In this document: piece by piece, positions 43,409 to 54,664 of the stretch
How positions within the stretch are numbered: position 1 is the first letter of the stretch
How the letters are laid out: every line of letters begins with the position of its first letter
Source of the DNA: Mycobacterium sp. SMC-2
GTDB taxonomy: Bacteria > Actinomycetota > Actinomycetes > Mycobacteriales > Mycobacteriaceae
NCBI RefSeq assembly: GCF_025263485.1
Contig: NZ_CP079863.1
Coordinates: forward strand, 3,472,001 to 3,536,000
Length of the DNA stretch: 64,000 bases
Direction: 5' to 3'
Notes under the pieces: model-generated
Told to the model about the DNA's origin: nothing
Databases searched by the model: none
Seen by the model: the letters and a program-made list of their open reading frames with translations, nothing else
Translations under genes and position numbers: made by a program

Positions 43409-44290
43409 TCACGCCGTCAGCGACAGGCGTTGGGCACACGCCGACAGCACGTCCTTGGCCTGCTCGATGTCGGTGGTCGGCGGCATGGCCAGCACAATCC
43501 GGTCGGCGCCCTGCTCGACGAGGCTGCCCGCGCGCTCGGCGTCGACCTTGTTCACCGCGTGGCCCAGTGACACCTGCAGGTTCGCCGGATCGCGGCCCGC
43601 CGCCGACGCCTCCGCACGCATCAACGCGATCAGCGACGCAAGTTCGGGGCCGGTGACGCCGAGCGGCTGGAAGCCGTCTCCCAGGCGACCGGCGCGGCGG
43701 GCCGCCGCCCGGCTGTGCCCGCCGATATGGATCGGAAGGCGTTCGCGAGCAACGGGTTTGGGGTAGCACATGACATTGTCGAAGTTGAAGAACTCACCGT
43801 GATGCGACACGCCCTGTGGCTGCTCGGCCCATAACGCCCGCAAGACGGCCACCTGCTCGTCGGCGCGCCTGCCGCGGTTGTCGAAGTCCGCGCCGCACGC
43901 CTCGAGCTCCTCCTTGAGCCATCCCACGCCCACGCACAGCCGCAGCCGCCCGCCCGACAGCGCGTCCACGGTGGCGGCACGCTTGGCGAGGACCACCGGA
44001 TGATGGTTGGGCAGCACCAACACGCCGGTGGCCAGGCCGAGGGTGGTGGTGTGGCCGGCCAGGAAGGCCAGCAGATCGAGCGGGTCGGGGATGGGGCAGT
44101 CGGCGGCCAGCCCGACGCGACCCGAGCTGTCGTAGGGGTAGACGCTGTCGTAGCGGGTCAGGAGCACGGTGTGCTCGACGACAACGATCGACTCGAACCC
44201 GCACCGTTCCAGGTGGCCCGCGAAGGCCGCCATCCACTCCGGATCCGCGGTGACGCCGTCGGCGACCGGGGCCACGACTGAGACCTTCAT
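43409..44290 (-). CDS. LLM class F420-dependent oxidoreductase
   Basis: A 293-residue luciferase-like TIM-barrel protein. It begins MKVSVVAPVADGVTADPEWM; the conserved segments LGLATGVLVLPNHHPVVLAKRAATVDALSGGRLRLCVGVGWLKEELEACG and PIHIGGHSRAAARRAGRLGDGF mark the mycobacterial F420-dependent group. These enzymes use F420 for hydride transfer to diverse substrates. ATG 44290 is chosen since it is the conserved start; the frame extends to 44377 inside the malQ end. It is 4 bases from malQ, on the same strand. Confidence 0.9.
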   Translation of the reverse strand: MKVSVVAPVADGVTADPEWMAAFAGHLERCGFESIVVVEHTVLLTRYDSVYPYDSSGRVGLAADCPIPDPLDLLAFLAGHTTTLGLATGVLVLPNHHPVVLAKRAATVDALSGGRLRLCVGVGWLKEELEACGADFDNRGRRADEQVAVLRALWAEQPQGVSHHGEFFNFDNVMCYPKPVARERLPIHIGGHSRAAARRAGRLGDGFQPLGVTGPELASLIALMRAEASAAGRDPANLQVSLGHAVNKVDAERAGSLVEQGADRIVLAMPPTTDIEQAKDVLSACAQRLSLTA

Positions 44291-44294
44291 GGCC

Positions 44295-46466
44295 TCAGAA
44301 GCTAACAGGCGCGCTTTCGGCGGCCGCGGGCGCGATTGCACTGCGCACCGCCTCGGCCAGTGCGGCCGCCCGGACATCGGTGAACACGTCCTCGAGCAGC
44401 ACCGGGCGGCCGTCGGGGCCGGTCAGGGGCACCCGCCAGTTGGGGTATTCGTCGGTGGTTCCGGGTTGATTCTGGGTCCGCCGGTCACCCACCGCGTCGG
44501 TCAGCGCGACGCCCACCAGCCGCGACGGCGTCCGCCCCAGATAGCGATGCAGGGCGAGAACCACGCTCTCCGCGTCGTGTTCGTCGTCGGCGAGCAATCC
44601 CACCCGCCTCAACTCGGCCATCCAGGCCGCCAGCTCCGCCCGGTCGGAGGCAAGCTCGTCGTCGGCGGGGCGGGTGAGCAGTCCGAGGTACTCGCGCAGC
44701 CGCACGTGATCGCCCGCCAGGTAGCCCGCGGTCGGCGGCAGGTCGTGGGTGGTCACCGAGGACAGGCAATACTCCCGCCAGCGCTCGGCCGGCAGCGGAC
44801 CGCCGTTGCCGTCGCGGTCCAGCTCGAACCAGAGGATCGAGGTGCCGAGCAAGCCGCGCAACAGCAGATAGTCACGCACCCATGGCTCGACCGTGCCCAG
44901 GTCCTCTCCCACGACCAGCGCACCGGCGCGGTGCGCTTCCAGGGCGACGATCCCGATCATCGCTTCATGGTCGTAGCGCACATAGGTGCCCTGGGTGGGC
45001 GGTGCGCCCTCGGGAATCCACCAGAGCCGGAACAACCCGATGATGTGGTCGATGCGGACGCCGCCGGCATGCCGCAGCACCGCACGGATCAACGCCCGGA
45101 AGGGCCGATACTCCTCCGCATCCAGCCGCTCGGGCCGCCACGGCGGCTGGGACCAGTCCTGGCCGAGTTGATTGAATTCGTCCGGCGGCGCGCCGGCGGT
45201 GACGCCCAGCGCGAGCACATCCTGCAGGGCCCACGCGTCGGCACCGTTGGGATGCACGCCGACGGCCAGGTCGTGCATCACGCCCAGCGCCATGCCGGAC
45301 CGGACCGCCTGCGACTGCGCCGAGGCGAGCTGCTCGTCGAGTTGCCACTGCAGCCAGCGATGGAAATCGACCGTCTCCGAGTGGTTTTCGGCGAAATTCG
45401 CGACACCGGGCGCGTCGGGATGCTGGAGCGACTCGGGCCAGCGATGCCAGTCGTCGCCGTACTTCTCGGCCAGGGCGCACCAGGTGGCGAAGTCGTCCAG
45501 CGCGCGACCCTCGCGGGCGCGGAAGGCCGCATAGGACAGTTCGCGGCCCGCCGACCGCGGCACCCGATGCAGTAGCTCGAGCGCCGCGCGCTTCGCCGCC
45601 CACGCGCCGTCGCGATCGATGGCGTCGAGTCCAGCGGCGCGCTGTCGCACGTCGGAACGCAGCCGGCGCACCCAGCTGCGCTTGGGCAGCTCGGTGAACT
45701 CGGGAATCGCCTCGACGCGAAGGTAAATAGGGTTGACGAAGCGCCGTGACGTCGGCAGATACGGCGACGGCTCCATGGGCCGCGTTGGCGCCGCGGCGTG
45801 CAGCGGATTGACCAATACGTAGTCGGCGCCGTGCCGCGACGCCGACCACACCGCCAGGTCGGTCAAATCCGTCAGATCGCCGACTCCCCAGGACTGGCCG
45901 GATCGCACGCTGTAGAGCTGGGCGGCCAGCCCCCAGCCCCGCCGGGCGCCGAGCCGCTCCGGCAGCCCGAGCCAATCCGGCGTCATGATCAGCGCGGTGC
46001 TCGTCTCGTCGTCGCCGGAACGCAGGTGCACCCGGTGGTAGCCCAACGGCAGGTCCGCCGGCAGGAGGAAGCTGGCCTCGCCCACCCAGCGCCCGTCCAG
46101 GTCGAACGGCGGGGTGAAGTTGTCGACCTGCTGGATCCCGCCGCGCACCGTGCCGTCCTCGAGCTGCAACCAGACCTCGGCGGGATCGCCGTGCGTCACG
46201 TGCACCCAGAACCGCGTCTGCTCACCGGTGCGACCGACGATGGTGGCCGGCAGCCGGCGCGCCCAATGCGACCGCAGCTGTGCGGTCAGCGCCACGTTGC
46301 GCTCCTGCTCGGTGCCGGCCGCCACGCCGAGCGCGGCCAACACGGCCACCAGCGTGGTTGCCGGAACCGGTACCCGTCGCCCGACCCAGTCCTGGTACTC
46401 GGTCGCGATGCCGTACCTCCGGGCAAGTTCGGCCAGCGAGGGTGCGAGCTCACTCATACCGCTCAT
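44295..46466 (-). CDS. malQ: 4-alpha-glucanotransferase (amylomaltase)
   Basis: A 723-residue GH77 enzyme that moves maltodextrin segments between glucans. The catalytic nucleophile aspartate is in GGVRIDHIIGLFRLWW, the acid/base glutamate in LVVGEDLGTVEPWV and the third acid in VTTHDLPPTAG. An N-terminal non-catalytic region (to about 170) is typical of actinobacterial MalQ. The M. tuberculosis MalQ (Rv1781c) has about 724 residues, which agrees with the start at 46466; a second ATG lies three codons further in. As in M. tuberculosis it is divergent from eccB5, though not part of ESX-5. Confidence 0.95.
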   Translation of the reverse strand: MSGMSELAPSLAELARRYGIATEYQDWVGRRVPVPATTLVAVLAALGVAAGTEQERNVALTAQLRSHWARRLPATIVGRTGEQTRFWVHVTHGDPAEVWLQLEDGTVRGGIQQVDNFTPPFDLDGRWVGEASFLLPADLPLGYHRVHLRSGDDETSTALIMTPDWLGLPERLGARRGWGLAAQLYSVRSGQSWGVGDLTDLTDLAVWSASRHGADYVLVNPLHAAAPTRPMEPSPYLPTSRRFVNPIYLRVEAIPEFTELPKRSWVRRLRSDVRQRAAGLDAIDRDGAWAAKRAALELLHRVPRSAGRELSYAAFRAREGRALDDFATWCALAEKYGDDWHRWPESLQHPDAPGVANFAENHSETVDFHRWLQWQLDEQLASAQSQAVRSGMALGVMHDLAVGVHPNGADAWALQDVLALGVTAGAPPDEFNQLGQDWSQPPWRPERLDAEEYRPFRALIRAVLRHAGGVRIDHIIGLFRLWWIPEGAPPTQGTYVRYDHEAMIGIVALEAHRAGALVVGEDLGTVEPWVRDYLLLRGLLGTSILWFELDRDGNGGPLPAERWREYCLSSVTTHDLPPTAGYLAGDHVRLREYLGLLTRPADDELASDRAELAAWMAELRRVGLLADDEHDAESVVLALHRYLGRTPSRLVGVALTDAVGDRRTQNQPGTTDEYPNWRVPLTGPDGRPVLLEDVFTDVRAAALAEAVRSAIAPAAAESAPVSF

Positions 46467-46881
46467 CTTGCTGCCAGAATTCGCCGGTCGACGAATCGGG
46501 CAGGGGCGGCGACCGTGATCGCCCTTGTGCCGGCGCATCGCGCGCAGTCCGTTCGCTGAAGGGCGCACGTTCAACAGGACGAGCGGGCCATTCGCGATTA
46601 CGATTCCCTGAGAAGATATGAAAAGTCCGGGCGGGGATCGGCAGGGGATCGGAAAGTGCCAGCTCAACGGCGTCTGGCACGTTGCGCGCGCCCGCGCCTC
46701 CGGCAAGCCGCCGACGACCGGACACCCGCAGATAAAGACATGTAGCAGCGAACGCCATCAGCGCCGCGTGGCGAGGCCCGCACTGGTGGCTTACCGTTGT
46801 CACGGGTTAAAGGCAATGCGCACAGCGCATATTTACATCGACAATATCCAGGCGTTCTAGCAGACCGGATGGTGACTTAAC
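46467..46881. other. malQ-eccB5 divergent intergenic region
   Basis: 415 bases with no convincing gene. It should hold promoters for malQ and for the ESX-5 genes. A perfect inverted repeat ATGCGC-ACA-GCGCAT lies at 46816-46830, 52 bases before the eccB5 start, followed by an AT-rich stretch. No known consensus was recognised. Confidence 0.5.
46816..46830. promoter_or_regulatory. inverted repeat upstream of eccB5
   Basis: Perfect 6-bp arms ATGCGC and GCGCAT with a 3-base centre ACA. It is placed where a regulator of the ESX-5 promoter might bind; no such regulator is known to me for this sequence. Confidence 0.4.
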
Positions 46882-48399
46882 GTGGCGGAAGAGAGTCGCG
46901 GGCAACGCGGATCGGGGTATGGCCTCGGGTTGTCGACGCGGACCCAGGTGACCGGCTACCAGTTCCTCGCTCGCCGCACCGCTATGGCGCTCACCCGGTG
47001 GCGCGTGCGTATGGAGGTCGAGCCTGGACGGCGACAGACGCTGGCCGTGGTGGCGTCGGTCTCGGCGGCGCTGGTGATCTGCCTGGGCGCCCTGCTGTAC
47101 TCCTTCCTCAGCCCGGCGGGCCAGGTCGGGGATTCGCCGATCATCGCCGACCGCGACTCCGGCGCGCTGTATGTCCGCGTGGGCGACCGGTTGTACCCGG
47201 CGCTCAACCTGGCGTCGGCGCGCCTGATCACCGGCCGGCCGGACAACCCGCACCTGGTCAAGTCCAACCAGATCGCCACGCTGCCGCGCGGCCCGATGGT
47301 GGGGATTCCCGGGGCGCCGTCGACCTTCCACCCCACCAGCCCGACCACGTCGTCGTGGCTGGTGTGCGACACCGTCGCCACCTCGACCGGTGTCAGTGCG
47401 CCGTCCGGGGTGACGGTGACCGTCATCGACGGGAACCCCGACCTCAGCAACCACCGGCACGTCCTGAAGGGGTCCGACGCCGTGGTGCTGAACTACGGCG
47501 GGGACACGTGGGTGATCCGTGAGGGGCGCCGGTCACGAATCGACGCGACGAACCGATCGGTGCTGTTGCCGCTGGGCCTGACGCCGGAGCAGGTCGGCCA
47601 GGCCAAGCCCATGAGCCGCGCCCTGTTCGACGCGTTGCCGGTGGGCCCGGAACTGACCGTGCCGCAGGTGCAGAACGCGGGCGCGGCCGCGTCCTTCCCA
47701 GGCGCCCCCGGCCCGATCGGCACGGTGATCGTCACGCCGCAAATCAGTGGGCCGCAGCAGTATTCGCTCGTGCTGGCCGACGGCGTGCAGACGTTGCCGC
47801 CGTTGGTGGCCCAGATCCTGCAAAACGCCGGGCCGGGCAACACCAGACCGGTGACGGTCGAACCGTCCGCCCTGGCCAAGATGCCGGTGGTCAACAAGCT
47901 GGACCTGTCCTCCTACCCGGACGCCCCGCTCAACGTGGCGGACATCCGCGAGAACCCGGCCACCTGCTGGTGGTGGCAGAAGACGTCCGGTGAAAACCGC
48001 GCCCGCATCCAGGTCGTGTCCGGCGCGAGCCTTCCGATCGCGGCCAAGGACGAGAACAAGGTGGTCTCGCTGGTCAAGGCCGACACCACCGGACGCGTAG
48101 CCGACCAGGTCTACTTCGGGCCGGACTACGGAAACTTCGTCACCGTCACCGGCAACGACCCCGGCGCCAAGACGACCGAATCGCTGTGGTGGCTGACCGA
48201 CGCGGGCGCACGGTTCGGGGTCGACGACACCCGTGACGTGCGTGAGGCGTTGGGCCTGAAGACCACGCCGAGCCTGGCGCCCTGGGTGGCGCTGCGGCTG
48301 CTCCCGCAAGGCCCGACCTTGTCGCGGGCGGACGCGCTCGTGCAGCACGACACCCTCCCGATGGATATGTCCCCAGCAGAATTGGCGGTACCTAAGTGA
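46882..48399 (+). CDS. eccB5: ESX-5 type VII secretion protein EccB5
   Basis: A 505-residue core membrane component of the ESX-5 secretion machine. The N-terminus MAEESRGQRGSGYGLGLSTRTQVTGYQFLARRTAMALTRWRVRM is nearly that of M. tuberculosis EccB5 (506 residues). One membrane helix lies at about 52-76 (RQTLAVVASVSAALVICLGALLYSFL); the rest is the periplasmic EccB repeat domain, with the paired cysteines in LVCDTVATS and TCWWWQ. The GTG at 46882 matches the known start. It overlaps eccC5 by 4 bases. The family works as a hexameric complex with EccC, EccD and EccE. Confidence 0.96.
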   Translation: MAEESRGQRGSGYGLGLSTRTQVTGYQFLARRTAMALTRWRVRMEVEPGRRQTLAVVASVSAALVICLGALLYSFLSPAGQVGDSPIIADRDSGALYVRVGDRLYPALNLASARLITGRPDNPHLVKSNQIATLPRGPMVGIPGAPSTFHPTSPTTSSWLVCDTVATSTGVSAPSGVTVTVIDGNPDLSNHRHVLKGSDAVVLNYGGDTWVIREGRRSRIDATNRSVLLPLGLTPEQVGQAKPMSRALFDALPVGPELTVPQVQNAGAAASFPGAPGPIGTVIVTPQISGPQQYSLVLADGVQTLPPLVAQILQNAGPGNTRPVTVEPSALAKMPVVNKLDLSSYPDAPLNVADIRENPATCWWWQKTSGENRARIQVVSGASLPIAAKDENKVVSLVKADTTGRVADQVYFGPDYGNFVTVTGNDPGAKTTESLWWLTDAGARFGVDDTRDVREALGLKTTPSLAPWVALRLLPQGPTLSRADALVQHDTLPMDMSPAELAVPK

Positions 48400-51300
48400 A
48401 ACGCGGGTTTGCGCGGCCGACACCGGAGAAGCCTCCGGTCATCAAGCCGGAGAACATCGTCCTCCCGACGCCCCTGAGCATTCCGCCACCCGAGGGCAAG
48501 CCCGTGTGGCTGATCATCGTCGGCGTCCTGGTGATCGGTCTGTTGATCGGCATGGTCGCAATGGTCTTCGGCAGCGGCTCGCGCGTATTCGGCGGCGCCG
48601 GCGCGATCTTCCCGATCTTCATGATCGGTGGCGTCGCGATGATGATGTTCGGCGGCCGGTTCGGCGGTCAGCAGCAGATGAGCCGGCCCAAGCTGGACGC
48701 GATGCGCGCCCAGTTCATGCTGATGCTGGACATGCTGCGCGAGACCGCCCACGAGTCGGCCGACAGCATGGACGCCAACTACCGGTGGTTCCACCCGGCG
48801 CCCACCACGCTGTCCGCCGCGGTCGGAAGCTCACGGATGTGGGAGCGCAAGCCCGACGGCAAGGACCTCAACTTCGGTGTGGTCCGGGTCGGCGTCGGCA
48901 TGACGCGGCCCGAGGTGACCTGGGGTGAGCCGCAGAACATGCCGACCGACATCGAGCTGGAGCCGGTGACCGGTAAGGCGCTGCAGGAATTCGGGCGCTA
49001 CCAAAGCGTCGTCTACAACCTGCCCAAGATGATCTCGCTGCTGGTCGAGCCCTGGTATTCGCTCGATGGGGAGCGCGAGCAGGTGCTGGGACTGATGCGG
49101 GCGATCATCTGCCAGCTGGCGTTCTCGCACGGCCCCGACCACGTGCAGATGGTCGTGGTCACTTCGGACCTGGACGAGTGGGACTGGGTGAAGTGGCTTC
49201 CGCACTTCGGTGACCCCCGGCGCCAGGACGCCGCCGGCAACGCGCGGATGGTCTACAGCTCGGTGCGCGAGTTCGCCGCCGAACAATCCGAATTGTTCGC
49301 CGGGCGTGGCTCTTTCACACCCCGGCACGCCAGCTCGTCGGCGCAGACTCCGACGCCCCATACGGTGATCGTCGCGGACGTCGTCGACCCCCAGTGGGAG
49401 TTCGTCATCAGCGCCGAAGGCATCGACGGGGTGACGTTCTTCGACCTGACCGGCGCCTCGATGTGGACGTCGGTCCCCGAGCGCACGCTGCGGTTCGACG
49501 ACAAGGGCGTCATCGAGGCGCTGCCCCGCGACCGCGACACCTGGATGGTGATCGACGAGAAGCCGTGGTTCTTCGCGCTGACCGACCACATCAGCGTCGC
49601 GGAGGCGGAGGAATTCGCCCAGGCGATGGCTCGCTGGCGGCTCGCCGAGGCCTACGAAGAGATCGGCCAGCGGGTGGCCCACATCGGCGCCCGAGACATC
49701 CTGTCCTACTACGGAATCGACGACCCGGGCCGCATCGACTTCGAGGCCCTGTGGGGCGCCCGCACCGACACGATGGGCCGGTCGCGATTGCGGGCACCGT
49801 TCGGTAACCGCTCCGACAACGGCGAATTGCTGTTCCTGGACATGAAGTCGCTGGACGAGGGCGGTGACGGTCCGCACGGCGTCATGTCCGGAACGACCGG
49901 TTCGGGTAAATCGACCCTGGTGCGAACCGTGATCGAATCGCTGATGCTCAGCCACCCGCCGGAGGAGCTGCAGTTCGTGCTGGCGGACCTCAAGGGTGGG
50001 TCGGCGGTCAAGCCGTTCGCGGGCGTCCCGCACGTGTCGCGCATCATCACCGACCTGGAGGAGGACCAGGCGCTGATGGAGCGCTTCCTGGACGCCCTGT
50101 GGGGCGAGATCGCCCGGCGCAAGGCGATCTGCGACAGCGCCGGGGTCGACGACGCCAAGGAGTACAACGCGGTCCGCCTCCGGATGCGGGCACGCGGCCA
50201 GGACATGGCGCCGCTGCCGATGCTCGTGGTGGTCATCGACGAGTTCTACGAGTGGTTCCGCATCATGCCGACCGCGGTCGACGTGCTCGACTCGATCGGC
50301 CGGCAGGGCCGCGCCTACTGGATCCACCTGATGATGGCCTCGCAGACCATCGAAAGCCGCGCCGAGAAGCTCATGGAGAACATGGGTTACCGGCTGGTGC
50401 TGAAAGCGCGTACCGCCGGTGCGGCGCAGGCGGCCGGCGTGCCGAACGCGGTGAACCTGCCGGCGCAGGCGGGCCTGGGCTACTTCCGGCGCAGCCTGGA
50501 AGACATCGTCCGGTTCCAGGCCGAGTTCCTGTGGCGGGACTACTTCCCCCGCGGGCTCACCGAGGACGGTGAGGAAGCGCCTGCGTTGGTGCACAGCATC
50601 GATTACGTTCGCCCGCAACTGTTTACCAACTCTTTCACCCCGCTCGAGGTGAGTGTGGGCGGCCCGGAGCTCACCCCGGCCGCGCTCACGAACGGCGAGC
50701 CGGTCGAGGCCGAAGAGCCGGTCGACGACGACATCGAGGGGATCAGGGTTCCCAAGGTCGGCACGGTGATCATCGATCAGCTGCGCAAGATCGAGTTCGA
50801 GCCGTACCGGTTGTGGCAACCGCCGCTGAACCAGCCCGTCGCTATCGACGAGCTGGTCAACCGCTTCCTCGGTCACCCCTGGCAGGAGGACTACGGCACG
50901 GCACGCGATCTGGTGTTCCCGATCGGGATCATCGACCGGCCCTTCAAGCACGACCAGCCGCCGTGGACGGTCGACACCTCGGGTCCGGGCGCCAACGTCC
51001 TGATCCTGGGCGCCGGCGGTTCGGGCAAGACGACCGCCCTGCAGACCCTGATCTGCTCGGCCGCGCTGACCCACACGCCCGAGCAGGTGCAGTTCTACTG
51101 CCTGGCCTACAGCAGCACCGCGTTGACCACGGTCGCCGGGCTGCCGCACGTCGGTGAGGTAGCCGGTCCGACCGATCCGTACGGCGTGCGCCGGACGGTC
51201 GCCGAACTGCTGGCGTTGGTCCGCGAGCGCAAGCGCAGCTTCCTCGAGTACGGAATCGCCTCGATGGAGGTCTTCCGCCGGCGCAAGTTCGGCGGCGAAC

Positions 51301-52559
51301 CCGGCCCCGTCCCCAACGACGGGTTCGGCGACGTGTACCTGGTGGTGGACAACTACCGGGCGCTGGCCGAAGAGAACGAGGTGCTGATCGAGCAGGTCAA
51401 CGTGATCATCAACCAGGGCCCCTCGTTCGGGGTCCACGTGGTGGTCACCGCCGACCGCGAATCGGAGCTGCGGCCACCGGTGCGCAGCGGGTTCGGCTCC
51501 CGGGTCGAGTTGCGACTGGCCGCCGTGGAGGACGCCAAGCTGGTGCGGTCCCGGTTCGCCAAGGACGTCCCGGTCAAGCCGGGCCGCGGCATGGTCGCGG
51601 TCAACTACGTCCGGCTCGATTCCGACCCGCAGGCCGGTCTGCACACGCTGGTGGCGCGGCCCGCGCTCGCGACCACGCCTGACTACGTGTTCGAGTCCGA
51701 CAGCATCATCGACGCGGTGAGTCGCCTCACGAGCGCTCAGGCGCCGCCGGTGCGCCGGCTGCCCGCGCGGTTCGACCTGGAGCAGTTGCGGGAACTGGCC
51801 GCACGGGACACCCGGCAGGGGGTCGGCGCGGGCGGAATCGCATGGGCCATCTCCGAATTGGATCTGTCGCCGGTCTACCTCAACTTCGCTGAGAACGCCC
51901 ACCTGATGGTGACGGGTCGACGCGAATGTGGGCGCACCACCACGCTGGCCACCATCATGAGTGAAATCGGCCGGCTGTACGCGCCCGGCGCCAGCAGCGC
52001 GCCCCCGCCGCCGGCCGGCCAGCCGTCGGCACAGGTGTGGCTGGTGGACCCGCGGCGTCAGCTGCTGACCGCGCTCGGTCCGGACTACGTCGAGAAGTTC
52101 GCGTACAACCTCGACGGCGTCCAGGCGATGATGGGAGAGCTGGCGGCGGTCCTGGCCGGACGCGAACCGCCGCCCGGTCTGTCCGCCGAAGAGTTGTTGT
52201 CGCGGTCGTGGTGGAGCGGTCCGGAGATCTTCCTGATCGTCGACGACATCCAGCAGCTGCCGGCAGGTTTCGACTCGCCGCTGCACAAGGCCGCCCCCTG
52301 GGTCACCAGGGCCGCCGATGTCGGGTTGCACGTGCTCGTCACGCGCACCTTCGGTGGCTGGTCTTCGGCGGGCAGCGACCCGATGCTGCGGGCGCTGGCC
52401 CAGGCGAACGCGCCATTGCTGGTGATGGACGCCGACCCGGACGAGGGCTTCATCCGCGGCAAGATGAAGGGTGGCCCGCTGCCCCGTGGTCGAGGCCTGC
52501 TGATGGCCGAGGACACCGGGGTGTTCGTCCAGGTCGCGGCGACGGAGTTGCGCAAGTAA
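48396..52559 (+). CDS. eccC5: ESX-5 type VII secretion ATPase EccC5
   Basis: A 1387-residue FtsK/SpoIIIE-type motor that drives secretion of PE, PPE and Esx substrates. Two membrane helices lie at about 33-58 and 66-86. Three ATPase domains follow: Walker A GTTGSGKST near residue 501, GAGGSGKTT near 871, and a degenerate GRRECGRTT near 1173, which lacks the lysine-lysine/serine pattern and is expected to bind substrate rather than cycle ATP efficiently. Walker B of the first domain is in MLVVVIDEFYEW. Length matches M. tuberculosis EccC5 (1391). It starts inside the eccB5 stop. Confidence 0.97.
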   Translation: MKRGFARPTPEKPPVIKPENIVLPTPLSIPPPEGKPVWLIIVGVLVIGLLIGMVAMVFGSGSRVFGGAGAIFPIFMIGGVAMMMFGGRFGGQQQMSRPKLDAMRAQFMLMLDMLRETAHESADSMDANYRWFHPAPTTLSAAVGSSRMWERKPDGKDLNFGVVRVGVGMTRPEVTWGEPQNMPTDIELEPVTGKALQEFGRYQSVVYNLPKMISLLVEPWYSLDGEREQVLGLMRAIICQLAFSHGPDHVQMVVVTSDLDEWDWVKWLPHFGDPRRQDAAGNARMVYSSVREFAAEQSELFAGRGSFTPRHASSSAQTPTPHTVIVADVVDPQWEFVISAEGIDGVTFFDLTGASMWTSVPERTLRFDDKGVIEALPRDRDTWMVIDEKPWFFALTDHISVAEAEEFAQAMARWRLAEAYEEIGQRVAHIGARDILSYYGIDDPGRIDFEALWGARTDTMGRSRLRAPFGNRSDNGELLFLDMKSLDEGGDGPHGVMSGTTGSGKSTLVRTVIESLMLSHPPEELQFVLADLKGGSAVKPFAGVPHVSRIITDLEEDQALMERFLDALWGEIARRKAICDSAGVDDAKEYNAVRLRMRARGQDMAPLPMLVVVIDEFYEWFRIMPTAVDVLDSIGRQGRAYWIHLMMASQTIESRAEKLMENMGYRLVLKARTAGAAQAAGVPNAVNLPAQAGLGYFRRSLEDIVRFQAEFLWRDYFPRGLTEDGEEAPALVHSIDYVRPQLFTNSFTPLEVSVGGPELTPAALTNGEPVEAEEPVDDDIEGIRVPKVGTVIIDQLRKIEFEPYRLWQPPLNQPVAIDELVNRFLGHPWQEDYGTARDLVFPIGIIDRPFKHDQPPWTVDTSGPGANVLILGAGGSGKTTALQTLICSAALTHTPEQVQFYCLAYSSTALTTVAGLPHVGEVAGPTDPYGVRRTVAELLALVRERKRSFLEYGIASMEVFRRRKFGGEPGPVPNDGFGDVYLVVDNYRALAEENEVLIEQVNVIINQGPSFGVHVVVTADRESELRPPVRSGFGSRVELRLAAVEDAKLVRSRFAKDVPVKPGRGMVAVNYVRLDSDPQAGLHTLVARPALATTPDYVFESDSIIDAVSRLTSAQAPPVRRLPARFDLEQLRELAARDTRQGVGAGGIAWAISELDLSPVYLNFAENAHLMVTGRRECGRTTTLATIMSEIGRLYAPGASSAPPPPAGQPSAQVWLVDPRRQLLTALGPDYVEKFAYNLDGVQAMMGELAAVLAGREPPPGLSAEELLSRSWWSGPEIFLIVDDIQQLPAGFDSPLHKAAPWVTRAADVGLHVLVTRTFGGWSSAGSDPMLRALAQANAPLLVMDADPDEGFIRGKMKGGPLPRGRGLLMAEDTGVFVQVAATELRK

Positions 52560-52590
52560 GACGGACACCGCTGAGCCGGGGCTGGCTGGG

Positions 52591-53811
<1,221 letters not shown>

Positions 53812-53940
53812 TCATGGGCACCGATTATCGCAGGAGCCCCAATATCGCATGTGTCGCAAAAGAACACGAATCCGACCGCAGCCCCAAAGGCGGGACTTAC
53901 GACGGCCGGCCTGGCTCGGCGACCATCTTCTACACTTTAG

Positions 53941-54210
<270 letters not shown>

Positions 54211-54276
54211 CGGCCGGCCCAACTCCCCACGGGGAGGGACGAACTCGACGTCAAACCGCGTCAAAGCAAATCGCGG

Positions 54277-54360
54277 ATGAACAATCAGTTGCCGCAAATG
54301 AACGGCGGCTGACGGGGAATGAACAGTGGCTGGCCATCAATGAACAGTTGGCGTCGCGTG
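54277..54360 (+). repeat. four tandem 21-bp repeats (RTGAAC type)
   Basis: ATGAAC recurs at 54277, 54298, 54319 and 54340, exactly 21 bases apart. The units share ATGAACA followed by a variable GTGGCTG-like part. The period equals two helical turns, so a protein could bind the same face. Two more pairs of this kind lie at 58621 and 63921. Function unknown; candidates are operator arrays or leftover ends of an insertion sequence. Confidence 0.75.
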
Positions 54361-54491
54361 TCGGTCGTACCCCCGGTAACGAACTAATCTCATTGGCGAG
54401 CGACAGTTCAGGAGACCGTGGACTGTCGCTCGGTTGCTGACAGCAGGGATCAATCGAGGCTAAAGGTGCACGTTGTTCCTGACCAGACGTC

Positions 54492-54498
54492 CGAGAAG
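54492..54498. repeat. target-site duplication, left copy (CGAGAAG)
   Basis: CGAGAAG directly precedes the left end of the IS21-family element and is repeated immediately after its right end at 57133-57139. A 7-bp duplication is within the size made by IS21-family transposition. Confidence 0.9.
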
Positions 54499-54524
54499 TG
54501 TCGGCTGCCAGGAATAAGGGACCA
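54499..54524. repeat. IS21-family terminal inverted repeat, left
   Basis: Begins TGTCGGCTGCCAGG and ends GGGACCA. It pairs with the right repeat at 57107-57132 at 20 of 26 positions. Confidence 0.85.
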
Positions 54525-54664
54525 GCTCGGCGCCGGTTTTGCCATGAGCATGGGACCACCCGATTGCCAGTGATGGGACCATCTGGCTAGCTGTTTTGCC
54601 AGTTATGGGACCACCCCGGCGTGGCGTTGGGGGCTTCCGGTTGCTCGGCCGCTGTATTGGCCGA

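Noticed and set aside
46618..46860. An 80-codon gene upstream of eccB5
   Set aside because: No homology pattern, and it runs through the probable promoter region of the ESX-5 genes.
48831..52568. A 1245-codon open frame antisense to eccC5
   Set aside because: It is the mirror of a highly GC-biased real gene; its translation is rich in R, H, Q and G, and no family pattern is present.
54277..54360. CRISPR array
   Set aside because: The 21-bp units are contiguous with a short conserved core and have no constant repeat with separate spacers; no cas genes are present.
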